64,000 nt of DNA from JAAZPT01 sp964544955 (GTDB lineage Bacteria > Bacillota > Clostridia > Christensenellales > Aristaeellaceae). Below are positions 42,675 to 51,932 of the stretch, one piece after another. Position numbers and translations under genes: made by a program. The first letter of the stretch is position 1, and each line of letters begins with the position of its first letter. The DNA lies in contig CAZJEB010000004.1 in the NCBI GenBank assembly GCA_964544955.1, forward strand, positions 62,001-126,000, written 5' to 3'. Under the pieces are notes generated by a model that had not been told where the DNA came from, ran no database searches, and saw only the letters and a list, made by a program, of their open reading frames with translations.

Positions 42675-43880
42675 ATGTATAAAAAGGTTGTTCTTGCTTA
42701 TTCAGGCGGTTTGGATACTTCAATTATAATTCCATGGCTAAAGGAAAACTACGGTTGCGAAGTTATAGCAGTTGCTGGTGATGTGGGTCAGGGGGAGGAA
42801 CTTGACCACCTTAATGAAAAGGCAATTAAAACAGGCGCATCAAAAATATATATTGAGGATTTGCAAAAGGAATTTGTTGAGGATGGAATTTGGAAATGCC
42901 TTAAAGCAGGGGCTGTTTATGAAAACAAATACTTGCTTGGCACATCAATGGCAAGGCCCTTTATTGCAAAACGCTTAGTAGAAATTGCTCAAAAAGAGGG
43001 CGCCGATGCTATTTGCCACGGTTGCACAGGTAAGGGTAACGATCAGGTTCGTTTTGAACTTAGTATAAAAGCCTTAGACCCAAGTTTAAAAATTATCGCT
43101 CCTTGGCGTATATGGGATATTAAATCTAGGGATGAGGAAATTGACTATGCTAACGAAAGGGGTATACCAGTACCAGTTAGCAAGGAGCATAACTATAGTA
43201 GGGATGCTAACCTTTGGCATATATCCCATGAGGGTTGCGATTTGGAAGACCCATGGAATGAGCCTAAAAACAGTATGTTTTTAAAGGTTACACCTCCTGA
43301 GGAAGCCCCCGACACACCAACATACGTTACAATAGATTTTGAAAAGGGCATACCCGTTGCCCTTAATGGCGAAAAAATGGATGGTGTAAGCCTAATTAAA
43401 AAGCTAAACGCTATTGCAGGCGCTAATGGTGTGGGTATTGATGATATAGTTGAGGATAGGCTTGTGGGCATGAAGTCAAGGGGAGTATACGAAAACCCCG
43501 CAGGCACAGTGCTTGTAACCGCCCATAATGAACTTGAATACTTGTGCTTGGATAGAAAAACAAGGCATATAAAACAGCAGTTGGCAAATGAATATGCAAG
43601 CCTTGTGTATGATGGCAACTGGTTTACAAGCATAAGGGAAGCCCTTGATGCCTTTGTAGATACTACACAACAAACAGTTACTGGCACAGTTAGAATTAAG
43701 CTTTATAAAGGCAACTGCAAAGTGGCTGGCACAAAATCACCCTATTCACTATATAGTGAGGAATTTGCTACATTTGGTGAGGATGAAGTTTATAACCAAA
43801 AGGATGCTGAGGGCTTTATCAACTTATTTGGCCTATCCCTAAAGGTTAAGGCAATGTTAAAACAAAACTGGGATAAATAA
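42675..43880 (+). CDS. argG: Argininosuccinate synthase
   Basis: The 401-residue enzyme joins citrulline and aspartate with ATP in arginine synthesis. The PP-loop AYSGGLDTS is at residues 8-16; other family segments are GTSMARPFIAKRLVEIA, GCTGKGNDQVRFEL, IAPWRIWDIKSRDEEIDYANERGIPV, NLWHISHEG and GRKTRHIKQ-like DRKTRHIKQQ. Length is normal. ATG follows AAGGAG. It forms an operon with argH (34-nt gap) under a promoter with an ARG-box-like site. Confidence 0.97.
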   Translation: MYKKVVLAYSGGLDTSIIIPWLKENYGCEVIAVAGDVGQGEELDHLNEKAIKTGASKIYIEDLQKEFVEDGIWKCLKAGAVYENKYLLGTSMARPFIAKRLVEIAQKEGADAICHGCTGKGNDQVRFELSIKALDPSLKIIAPWRIWDIKSRDEEIDYANERGIPVPVSKEHNYSRDANLWHISHEGCDLEDPWNEPKNSMFLKVTPPEEAPDTPTYVTIDFEKGIPVALNGEKMDGVSLIKKLNAIAGANGVGIDDIVEDRLVGMKSRGVYENPAGTVLVTAHNELEYLCLDRKTRHIKQQLANEYASLVYDGNWFTSIREALDAFVDTTQQTVTGTVRIKLYKGNCKVAGTKSPYSLYSEEFATFGEDEVYNQKDAEGFINLFGLSLKVKAMLKQNWDK

Positions 43881-43914
43881 TTTTTAAAGTAATTTTAAAA
43901 GGAAGGTACAGTAT

Positions 43915-45291
43915 ATGAAGCTTTGGGGCGGTCGCTTTCAAAAGGATACAGAGGCTATTGTTGATGATTTTAATTCGTCAATATCCTTTGATAAACGCCT
44001 TTATAAACAGGATATTACTGGAAGTATAGCCCATGCAAATATGCTGGGGGCAACAGGAATAATACCAAAAGAGGATGCCAATGCAATTATAGCAGGCCTA
44101 AATGATATACTTTGTGATATTGCGGCGGGCAATGTGGAATTTGATGTTGCCGCTGAAGATATTCATATGAATATTGAAACCTTGCTAATTAAAAAAATTG
44201 GCGATGTTGGTAAAAAACTTCATACTGCCCGTAGTAGGAACGATCAAGTTGCCCTAGACCTTAAAATGTACTGTAAAGCACAAATAAATGTAATTATTAA
44301 TTCACTTGTTAAGCTTGAAAACACATTAATTAATATTGCTAAAGATAATAAGGCCACAATTATGCCTGGCTTTACCCACTTACAAAAGGCTCAAGCCATA
44401 AGCTTGGGGCACCATATGTTAGCTTATTTTCAAATGTTTGCAAGGGATATTACTCGCCTTAAAGATTGCTTTGCACGTATGGATACCATGCCCCTTGGCT
44501 CTGGAGCCTTGGCGGGCACCACATTCCCCATAAACAGGCAAATGGTTGCCGATGAACTTGGCTTTACTAGCCTTACATTAAACAGCCTTGATGCCGTTAG
44601 TGATAGGGATTATGTTGTTGAACTTGAAGCCGCTGCCTCAATATCTATGATGCATATGAGCAGGCTTTGTGAGGAACTTATTATTTGGTCTAGCGACGAA
44701 TATAAGTTTGTTACTATGGATGATGCTTATTCAACAGGTTCAAGTATTATGCCCCAAAAGAAAAATCCCGATGTGGCAGAGCTTATACGTGGTAAAACAG
44801 GTAGGGTATACGGTAACCTTATGGCAAGCCTTACTATGCTAAAGGGTTTACCCCTTGCTTATAATAAGGATATGCAGGAGGATAAGGAGGCCATATTTGA
44901 TACCCTTGATACATGGCTTGCCTGCCTTGATATACTTGAGCCCATGCTTGCCACAATGGCAATAAACAAGGCTAATATGTATAAATCGGCTGGGGGTGGC
45001 TTTACAAACGCAACAGACTTGGCTGATTACCTTACAAAAAAAGGCGTGGCCTTTAGGGATGCCCACAAAATTGCTGGGGAACTTGTATACAAGTGCATAA
45101 GTGAAAGTAAAAACTTAGAGCAGCTTAGCCTTGATGAATATAAGGCTGCAAACCCGATTATAGAGGCTGATGTGTACAATGCCATAATCATAGAAACCTG
45201 TGTTAACCGCCGTAATACCATAGGTGGCCCCTCAGTACAAGCTGTAGAATATGCCATAAAAATGGGTGAAGAGTTTTTACAAAATTTATAA
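43915..45291 (+). CDS. argH: Argininosuccinate lyase
   Basis: The 458-residue enzyme splits argininosuccinate into arginine and fumarate. It starts MKLWGGRFQKDTEAIVDDFNSSI and has AEDIHMNIE, LHTARSRNDQVALDLKMY, TIMPGFTHLQKAQAISLGHH and the fumarase-superfamily signature GSSIMPQKKNPDVAELIRGK with the catalytic Ser loop. Second gene of the argGH operon; a terminator follows. Nothing unusual. Confidence 0.97.
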   Translation: MKLWGGRFQKDTEAIVDDFNSSISFDKRLYKQDITGSIAHANMLGATGIIPKEDANAIIAGLNDILCDIAAGNVEFDVAAEDIHMNIETLLIKKIGDVGKKLHTARSRNDQVALDLKMYCKAQINVIINSLVKLENTLINIAKDNKATIMPGFTHLQKAQAISLGHHMLAYFQMFARDITRLKDCFARMDTMPLGSGALAGTTFPINRQMVADELGFTSLTLNSLDAVSDRDYVVELEAAASISMMHMSRLCEELIIWSSDEYKFVTMDDAYSTGSSIMPQKKNPDVAELIRGKTGRVYGNLMASLTMLKGLPLAYNKDMQEDKEAIFDTLDTWLACLDILEPMLATMAINKANMYKSAGGGFTNATDLADYLTKKGVAFRDAHKIAGELVYKCISESKNLEQLSLDEYKAANPIIEADVYNAIIIETCVNRRNTIGGPSVQAVEYAIKMGEEFLQNL

Positions 45292-45297
45292 CAAAAT

Positions 45298-45320
45298 TAA
45301 GCCGATTTAATCGGCTTTTT
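45298..45320 (+). terminator. Terminator of argGH
   Basis: AAGCCGA and TCGGCTT around TTTAA, then T-run. Confidence 0.88.
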
Positions 45321-45512
45321 GTTCGCTTAAATTTTTTTAATAGCCTTCAATTCAAGGTAGTGCACTTCTTTGCGGGTTTTCAAAATTGTTTTTAAAAAAT
45401 CCCGTGTGGTATAGTATATTTATAGCAATAAAGGAGGAATGTATTAGCTATAAAAAACAAACTGGAAAAGTTTGATTTAAACCTTAATAAAAAGGTTTTA
45501 TTTTTAGATTTA

Positions 45513-48098
45513 ATGTATTTTAAAAATGAAATTATAAATATAATTGAATCTGAAAACCTAAATAGAGATAAATTATTAAAAAAAATCGATGATTTAAAAC
45601 TAAAAAAATATAAAAAAATAATAGTTTTAAAATCTTATTTTATTAATAGGTATAAAGATGAAAATGGCATAACTGCGTATATGGATGATGAAAATCAAAA
45701 ACTATGCACAAACTTAAATATTATGCTTGATTCAATTTATTCAGAACTATTAAAAAAATATAGTGATAAAATTCAAACAATAGATTTACCTCTATTTGCC
45801 CTTTGGAATGCTAAAACCTTAAACAATACAAACACACAGTTATATACAGGTGATAGCTATGATGAAATAATAAAAGTGCTTAAAAACGCTATAATGCTAG
45901 TTGTAGATAAATATTATATACCAGATTTTAAAATAAAAAGTGCTATAAAAGGCAACATAATAAAAAGTAAAATTGAAATAAAGTTTAATAGTTTTTTTGA
46001 ATATTGTTTTTATTTATTAAGGCATGGCGAAGTTGTAGAAAAAACAGATTGGAAAAGGGTTAAAACGCATAGTTTTAAAATTAAAGAATCGGGCACTTAT
46101 TCCGTAACGGGCTATGTTCGTTTTGGAAAAAACAGAAAAAAAGTATCCTCTAAAATATACAATTATATTAGTGATTCTTCTGAAAACGAGTTTAACAATT
46201 TTATTAATAATGGCGTTAAGTCGGATTTAAACTTGGCTTCAAAGCCAGATTTATTTGTTTATCAAAAGCCTTTTGCTAGCTTTGCTGTTGTTGTTAGCGA
46301 TTATGAAAACGATAATATTAATAAGCTTTCAAACAATTATAAAGAAATACATAAAGATTTAAATTTTAGTAAAATTAATACTAACAATCAAAATGTATAC
46401 TTTATAAGTAATGTAGAACCCAAAAAAATAAATAATAGCTTAATTTGGTTTTCAGGTATGGCTATTGCAAATAACAAACTTATTGTTGGGCAAGATGATA
46501 TTTTAGAAAGTACAGATGTTTCTCAACTGTATTCTGGAACTGGTGAATACACACTAATTAAAATGGATAATGAGCTAAATATTTATAGGGATTATTTTGG
46601 TAAAAACCTTATATTTAACTATATTGGCGATAATATAAAAGTAGTAAGCAATAGTTACCACCTTATAATTGAAGTTTTAAAAAAGCTAAATGTAGGCTTA
46701 TATATGGATTATAATAATACTATTGCTACACTTTCTACATTTGTTATGGAACCCTTTGGTGGCAAGTTTACTTTAAATATGAATATTGATAATATAAAGC
46801 AAACGCCAAACTACTATAATATAAACATAGCAAATAATAATATCAATTTTATAAAAAACAAAATATATAAGGATATTAATCAAAAGGAAAATTATTTTAG
46901 CATAAATTATAACAAACTAATTGATAATGCCAAAAATGAAATAATTGATAATGTTAAAGCTTGCTTAAGCTCAAATCACTATAAAAACTTTATTTTGGAC
47001 TTATCGGGCGGTAAAGATAGTAGGGTTATTTATTCAGCATTTACTCAGGCTAAAAAGGATGAAAATGTGTTTGTAAATACAAGGTTTGTTAGCAAAACTA
47101 ATGATCTTGATGTTGCCCTAAAAATTAATAGCTTATATAATATCCCTTACTCAACAGTAGGTAAAGAACTGTGCTTGGATGATTCTGTAAAAATAAACTC
47201 TATGCATAGAAGTTACTATATGGGCATATATTTTAGAAGGGATAGCAGGCTTGATTCAAACACAATAACAACAAAATATATTGGTGATACATTAATATTT
47301 ATTGGATCCTATGGTGAGGTTATTGCTAGAAACCAAATACCCATATATTTTGCTAATGATTATAATGATACATTCAACAATAATATGGATATTAGTGGCT
47401 TTGTGGATCATCAAATATTATCAAGCAATTCAATGTTCTTTATATATGATAATGATGTATATAAAAATGTATTAATTGATGCCTTTAATAATTCTATTGG
47501 TAATAGTTTATATAATAAACTTCAAAATATTCATATGCAAAATATGGAGTTTATACATTTTTCAAGTGTTTTTAGGTCCTATATACAGGCTGAAGAATTT
47601 GGTGCTATGCACTCAAAATCTCTATACAAGGCAAACCAATGTTTGCCAATAAATACAGTTTTCCCTAAAGCTCAATTTGATGTTATAAATGCTCTTAACC
47701 CTAAAGTTGGCGCTATGGAATATGAAAACCTTATTGATAGAGAAAATTATAAAGATAATATAAAAAGTATTATTAATGCAGAAAAGAACTTTGATTATAG
47801 CTTTAATTTGGATGAAATGAAGGCAAAATGGGAGCAAGCGAATAAAGTTGCAGTTAAAAATAGAATAGTTAAAAACGGCAACTTAGGTGATGTTAAATTT
47901 GGCACAAATAACCATTTATATAATGAAACCCTTAAAGCCCTCCACAGTTTAATTACAATTGATAATGAAATTAAAAATATAATTGGTATTTATTTGTATG
48001 AATATATAAAATACAATAAAGATAAACCCTTTGTATTAAGGGAAATATATAGCAAATTAGTATCTGTTTTGGATCAAATTAACATAATAAAATCTTAA
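45513..48098 (+). CDS. Multidomain protein with asparagine-synthetase-like C-terminal half
   Basis: The 861-residue protein starts with an alpha/beta region (about 1-130; KKIIVLKSYFINRYKDENG, DSIYSELLKKYSDKIQTIDLP) resembling the DUF6270/SGNH-like domain of surface-polysaccharide proteins. A beta-sandwich-like stretch follows (about 140-230), then a degenerate class II glutamine-amidotransferase-like region (about 250-460; YSGTGEYTLIKMDNELNIYRDYFGKNLIF) and an AsnB-type ATP pyrophosphatase domain with LDLSGGKDSR, Ser at 498. It has no N-terminal Cys for glutaminase activity, so it may use ammonia or another nucleophile. It is far more AT-rich than its neighbours, so transfer is likely. The frame is open upstream to 45432 without a normal start; the true N terminus is uncertain. 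Confidence 0.75.
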   Translation: MYFKNEIINIIESENLNRDKLLKKIDDLKLKKYKKIIVLKSYFINRYKDENGITAYMDDENQKLCTNLNIMLDSIYSELLKKYSDKIQTIDLPLFALWNAKTLNNTNTQLYTGDSYDEIIKVLKNAIMLVVDKYYIPDFKIKSAIKGNIIKSKIEIKFNSFFEYCFYLLRHGEVVEKTDWKRVKTHSFKIKESGTYSVTGYVRFGKNRKKVSSKIYNYISDSSENEFNNFINNGVKSDLNLASKPDLFVYQKPFASFAVVVSDYENDNINKLSNNYKEIHKDLNFSKINTNNQNVYFISNVEPKKINNSLIWFSGMAIANNKLIVGQDDILESTDVSQLYSGTGEYTLIKMDNELNIYRDYFGKNLIFNYIGDNIKVVSNSYHLIIEVLKKLNVGLYMDYNNTIATLSTFVMEPFGGKFTLNMNIDNIKQTPNYYNINIANNNINFIKNKIYKDINQKENYFSINYNKLIDNAKNEIIDNVKACLSSNHYKNFILDLSGGKDSRVIYSAFTQAKKDENVFVNTRFVSKTNDLDVALKINSLYNIPYSTVGKELCLDDSVKINSMHRSYYMGIYFRRDSRLDSNTITTKYIGDTLIFIGSYGEVIARNQIPIYFANDYNDTFNNNMDISGFVDHQILSSNSMFFIYDNDVYKNVLIDAFNNSIGNSLYNKLQNIHMQNMEFIHFSSVFRSYIQAEEFGAMHSKSLYKANQCLPINTVFPKAQFDVINALNPKVGAMEYENLIDRENYKDNIKSIINAEKNFDYSFNLDEMKAKWEQANKVAVKNRIVKNGNLGDVKFGTNNHLYNETLKALHSLITIDNEIKNIIGIYLYEYIKYNKDKPFVLREIYSKLVSVLDQINIIKS

Positions 48099-48158
48099 TG
48101 TACAAATAAGTAATGTTATCTGTTATAATTATTACTATAGTAATAATGGAGGTAATTT

Positions 48159-48533
48159 ATGAACAATTATGTAAGTACAAAAAATGCCCCAGCAGCCATT
48201 GGGCCTTACTCCCAAGCAAGGATAGCGGGTGGAATGATATATGTTTCAGGCCAACTGCCTGTAGATATGAGCAATAATCAACTTATAGATGATATTCAAA
48301 AGGCAACCCATGCCTGCCTAAGCAATATAAAAGCCATATTGGAGGCCGCTGGCACAAATATGGCTAAGGTAGTAAAAACAACAGTTTATTTAAGTGATAT
48401 GGATAATTTTGCTGTTATGAATGAAGTGTATAATAGCTTTTTCCAAGCACCATACCCAGCAAGGGTTTGTGTAGCAGTAAAAACACTACCAAAAAATGTA
48501 AATGTAGAAATTGATTGCATAGCTGAAATGTAA
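48159..48533 (+). CDS. ridA: RidA family reactive enamine/imine deaminase
   Basis: The 124-residue protein has the RidA (YjgF/YER057c/UK114) signature: NAPAAIGPYSQA at the N terminus, MIYVSGQLPVDMSN, VVKTTVYLSDMDNFAVMNEVY and PARVCVAVKTLPKNVNVEIDCIA, including the conserved Arg of PAR-x-C. It hydrolyses toxic enamine intermediates made by pyridoxal-phosphate enzymes. ATG follows TGGAGG. Single gene with its own terminator, between the AT-rich AsnB-like gene and PPK2. Confidence 0.95.
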   Translation: MNNYVSTKNAPAAIGPYSQARIAGGMIYVSGQLPVDMSNNQLIDDIQKATHACLSNIKAILEAAGTNMAKVVKTTVYLSDMDNFAVMNEVYNSFFQAPYPARVCVAVKTLPKNVNVEIDCIAEM

Positions 48534-48558
48534 AGGTAAAATTATTAATAATATTAAT

Positions 48559-48587
48559 AAAAACCGTCCACATTTTGGGCGGTTTTT
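48559..48587. terminator. Terminator after ridA
   Basis: AAAACCGTCC pairs with GGGCGGTTTT (one G-T pair) around a 7-nt loop, then T-run; A-run on the left allows function for the opposite strand as well. Confidence 0.85.
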
Positions 48588-48667
48588 GTATACTAAAATA
48601 TTTAAATATACTCTATTGCAATAAATAAAAAGGCAGATAAAGCCTTATCTACCTTTATAGTATTAAA

Positions 48668-49967
48668 TTAATAATTTTCGTTCCTGTGGTCCTCTGCACT
48701 GTGAGGGTCTGAGGTTAATATTTCATGTTCGCTTTGNNNNNNNNNNNNNNNNNNNNNNNNNNNNNNNNNNNNNNNNNNNNNNNNNNNNNNNNNNNNNNNN
48801 NNNNNNNNNNNNNNNNNNNNNNNNNNNNNNNNNNNNGGTTAATATTTCATGTTCGCTTTGCTCCTCGCAGTGGGGCTCTTCAGGTATTTGCCATTCTTGG
48901 TCTTCGTGAGGGTCTTTGCCTTCAACGTTTTTTGGATAATCTTCCTCGTCATCGTCCACAAGCTTGTCAAAAAACTCCCCTTGATTGTCGTCTTCATCAA
49001 AGTCGTGGGGGTCGGCCACCATTACACCATAGGCGTAGGTAATATCACGCTCTTCATCAAAGTCGTTATCATGAGGGTCTTTTGTTGGCTTATCTTTTTT
49101 ATCCTTCTTGTCCTTTTTATCTTTTTTATCCTTTTTGTCTTTATCCTTATTTTTCTTTTCGCTCTTTTCCGCAAGTTCAGTAGCAACATCTGGTATCCAG
49201 CTTTGTTCATGAACTGGAGGCCTCAAGTATGTATCATCTTCTTGTAGAGGTTGTAATTTAACCTTGGGCATTTCAATGCGCTCGTAGGGTATTTTGCTCA
49301 ATAAATGGCTTATGCAGTTTATGCGGGACTTTTTCTTGTCGTCTGCATCAACTATATACCAAGGGGAAAGTTTTGTATCGGTATATTTTAGCATTGTATC
49401 CTTAGCCCTTGAATAATCTACCCAGTGTTGCCTACTTTGCATATCCATAGGGCTTATTTTCCAACGTTTTGTTGGTTCATCTATACGGGATTCAAACCTT
49501 TGCCTTTGCTCTTCCTCGCTTACGCTAAACCAGTATTTTATTAGCATTATTCCATCACGAATAAGCAGGGCTTCAAATTCAGGGCAGGCACGCATAAAGT
49601 AGGAATATTGTTCCTCTGTGCAAAAGCCCATTACCTTTTCAACGCCAGCTCTGTTGTACCAACTTCTATCAAATATAACTATTTCCCCTGCGGAGGGTAG
49701 GTGTTTTATATACCTTTGGAAGTACCATTCGGTTTTTTCCTTCTCTGTAGGTACGGGCAATGCAACAACTCTACAACTTCTGGGGTTTAGCAACTCGGTA
49801 ATTCTTTTTATTGCGCCACCTTTACCGGCAGCGTCCCTGCCTTCAAATATTACAACAACGCGGGCACCAGTTTCCTTTACCCATCTTTGCATATAAACAA
49901 GCTCAAGTTGTAGCCTTTCAATTTCCTTTTCATATACACTTGTGGATAACTTAGCTTTTTTAGCCAT
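48668..49967 (-). CDS. ppk2: Polyphosphate kinase 2 with long charged tail, spanning the assembly gap
   Basis: The first 260 residues are a single-domain PPK2: Walker A GRDAAGKG at 43-50, Walker B/lid FDRSWYNR with Asp 100, and IDEPTKRWKISPMD. It transfers phosphate between polyphosphate and nucleotides. After about residue 275 comes a Lys-Asp repeat (KKD units) and an acidic tail with recurring DPH triplets. The tail runs into 100 N. The 24 bases on both sides of the gap are identical; if they are merged, the frame continues ILT-SDPHSAEDHRNENY to a TAA at 48668. That end is inferred; as written, the frame instead stops at 48723. Confidence 0.8.
48737..48836. other. Assembly gap of 100 N with identical flanks
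   Basis: Exactly 100 N. The 24 bp before it (48713-48736, GGTTAATATT to CGCTTTG) equal the 24 bp after it (48837-48860). It is probably an unmerged contig overlap or a collapsed short tandem repeat in the PPK2 tail. Confidence 0.9.
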
Positions 49968-50104
49968 AAATTTTCCCCCTTATATACCATATTTAATTTA
50001 CACCATTTTTTTAATTTTACCCCATAACATTGTTAATTTCAAGTGCTATTTATATAAATAAGCACAAAAAAGCCTTGACTTAATAAGGTTTGTAAAATTG
50101 TAAT

Positions 50105-50812
50105 TTAAATATTTGCGTCACTTTGTATTGCGGATTTCAACAGCTTCTCGTTAATTTGAATATAGGGGCCATAATCAACACCGTTATTTTGGCTGTAATC
50201 TTTTATACTTTGTGAAAAACTACCGTGAAACTGCCAAATGCCAGTTTTATTGCTTATGCTAACAATATTATCAGGCCTTATCCCTGCCCCTGCAAGTATT
50301 TCAATATCCTTACCATAACAGCTTTGTAATGTTTTTAAGTTGTCCATGCCCATATCCACATTAGCTTTAAGGCCGCTTGTAAGTAATCTTTTTACGCCAA
50401 GCTTAATTAAAACCTCTGCATTATTTATATTGCCGGCAATGTCAAAGGCTCTGTGGAACACAAACTCTTTACCTTTTGAGTGGCATAAGTCTACAAAAAA
50501 CTTAGTGTTATTTTCGTCTATGCTAAAGTCTTTGTTAAGGCCCCCAAAAGCTATGCCATCGCATAGGTCTATAATGTTTTTGGCTTGGGTTTTCATAAGC
50601 TCAATTTCATAATCATCATATACAAAATTACCAGGGCGGCAGCGTATCATGGTAACAATACTAAGCTTTGTATTCTGTTTTATACTTTCAAGCACTTCAA
50701 TAAAGGGTGTTAAACCACCAAGTTCAAGGACGCTGTTTAGTTCTATCCTTTTAATGCCATTATTGTTACAAATTATTGCATCCTTTAGTGATGCACAGCA
50801 AACTTCAAGCAA
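50105..50812 (-). CDS. cutC: CutC family protein
   Basis: The 235-residue protein matches CutC: LEVCCASLKDAI, RIELNSVLELGGLTP, MIRCRPGNFVYDDYEIELM, DGIAFGGLNKD, FHRAFDIAGN, KRLLTSGLKANV and ILAGAGIRPDNI. The fold is a TIM barrel; the old link to copper homeostasis is weakly supported, and the true activity is unclear. It starts with TTG, 8 nt after GGAGG. It stands alone, divergent from the asparaginase gene. Confidence 0.92.
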   Translation of the reverse strand: MLEVCCASLKDAIICNNNGIKRIELNSVLELGGLTPFIEVLESIKQNTKLSIVTMIRCRPGNFVYDDYEIELMKTQAKNIIDLCDGIAFGGLNKDFSIDENNTKFFVDLCHSKGKEFVFHRAFDIAGNINNAEVLIKLGVKRLLTSGLKANVDMGMDNLKTLQSCYGKDIEILAGAGIRPDNIVSISNKTGIWQFHGSFSQSIKDYSQNNGVDYGPYIQINEKLLKSAIQSDANI

Positions 50813-50931
50813 TGCTTACACCTCCTAATTTATTTATATTTTAACAGGCTTTTTGCCTCAAATCAATCACCTTTGTTTATTGACTATAACTATAATTTAT
50901 TGTTTAATGTATTCATAAGGAAGGTGCCGCC

Positions 50932-51930
50932 ATGAATAACTATCAAGTTTTAAGTTATGAGTATAGGGGTAATGTGTTAGACCTAAGCCATATGGGTAAC
51001 ATAGCTGTTGTTGATAAAACTGGCAATGTAATATATTCCATAGGTAATGTAAATACGGCAACATGTTACCGTAGCGCTTCAAAGCCCTTGCAGGCATTGC
51101 CCACAATTGCCTTGGGCAATGAGTATAATCTTAGCCCCACCGAGCAAAGTATATTTGCAGGTAGCCACGCAGGTGAGGAAGTTCACGTTAATGTACTAGA
51201 AAGCATATTAACAAAGGCAAGCCTAAAGGAAGATTGGCTTATTATGAAACCTTGCTACCCAGCAAACGAGCAACACCGTAATAGCATTATAGCTAAAGGT
51301 ATGCCTAAACGTAAAATATACCATAACTGTGCAGGCAAACATATGGCAAGTATGCTATTACAAAGGGCTTTAGGTGGTAATGTTATGGATTATTGGCAAG
51401 TTAATTCCTTAGCCCAACAGGCAATAAAAAATACCATTTGTATATTAAGCGAAACAGATGATGCCCTTATAAGCGTTGATGGTTGTGGTGTTCCCGTATA
51501 TACAGTTCCACTTAAAAATATAGCCATTGCTTATAAAAACTTGGCTTGTGTAAATACAATAAAGGATGAAGCCTTACAAAAGGCAGCCCAATATTATATA
51601 CCGCTATTGCATAAAAACCCTGTTATGTTAAGGGGTAACGGCTATTTTTGCACTATTATGAATATGGATAGCAATATTGTTGCCAAAGGCGGTGCAAATG
51701 GAGTTTATGGTTTTGGAATAAAGGACAAAGGCCTGGGTGTAGCCTTTAAATTAGCCGATGGCACAGAGGATTCTTGGCCCCTTATAGCCATAGAAATTTT
51801 AAAAACATTAAATAGCTTAAAACCAGAGCATGAAAAAAGGCTTTTAGAGCTAAAACCCTATGATATTTATAACGATAATAATAGCCTTGTAGGTAGGCGC
51901 GTACCTGCATTTAAACTAAAGGAGGAATAA
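50932..51930 (+). CDS. Asparaginase (Asparaginase_II family)
   Basis: The 332-residue protein belongs to the asparaginase family found in rhizobia and Bacillota (Pfam Asparaginase_II): RGNVLDLSHMGNIAVVD, YRSASKPLQALPTI, FAGSHAGEEVHV, NCAGKHMASMLL, SVDGCGVPVYTVPL and VAKGGANGVYGFGI. The SxxK (SASK) and HAG segments are the conserved active-site parts. It hydrolyses asparagine to aspartate and ammonia, presumably in the cytoplasm since no signal peptide is present. A hypothetical gene follows directly. Confidence 0.9.
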   Translation: MNNYQVLSYEYRGNVLDLSHMGNIAVVDKTGNVIYSIGNVNTATCYRSASKPLQALPTIALGNEYNLSPTEQSIFAGSHAGEEVHVNVLESILTKASLKEDWLIMKPCYPANEQHRNSIIAKGMPKRKIYHNCAGKHMASMLLQRALGGNVMDYWQVNSLAQQAIKNTICILSETDDALISVDGCGVPVYTVPLKNIAIAYKNLACVNTIKDEALQKAAQYYIPLLHKNPVMLRGNGYFCTIMNMDSNIVAKGGANGVYGFGIKDKGLGVAFKLADGTEDSWPLIAIEILKTLNSLKPEHEKRLLELKPYDIYNDNNSLVGRRVPAFKLKEE

Positions 51931-51932
51931 CT

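Noticed and set aside
48723..49247. Plus-strand frames across the PPK2 tail and the N gap
   Set aside because: They are antisense shadows of the Lys-Asp repeat and only stay open because of the N run.
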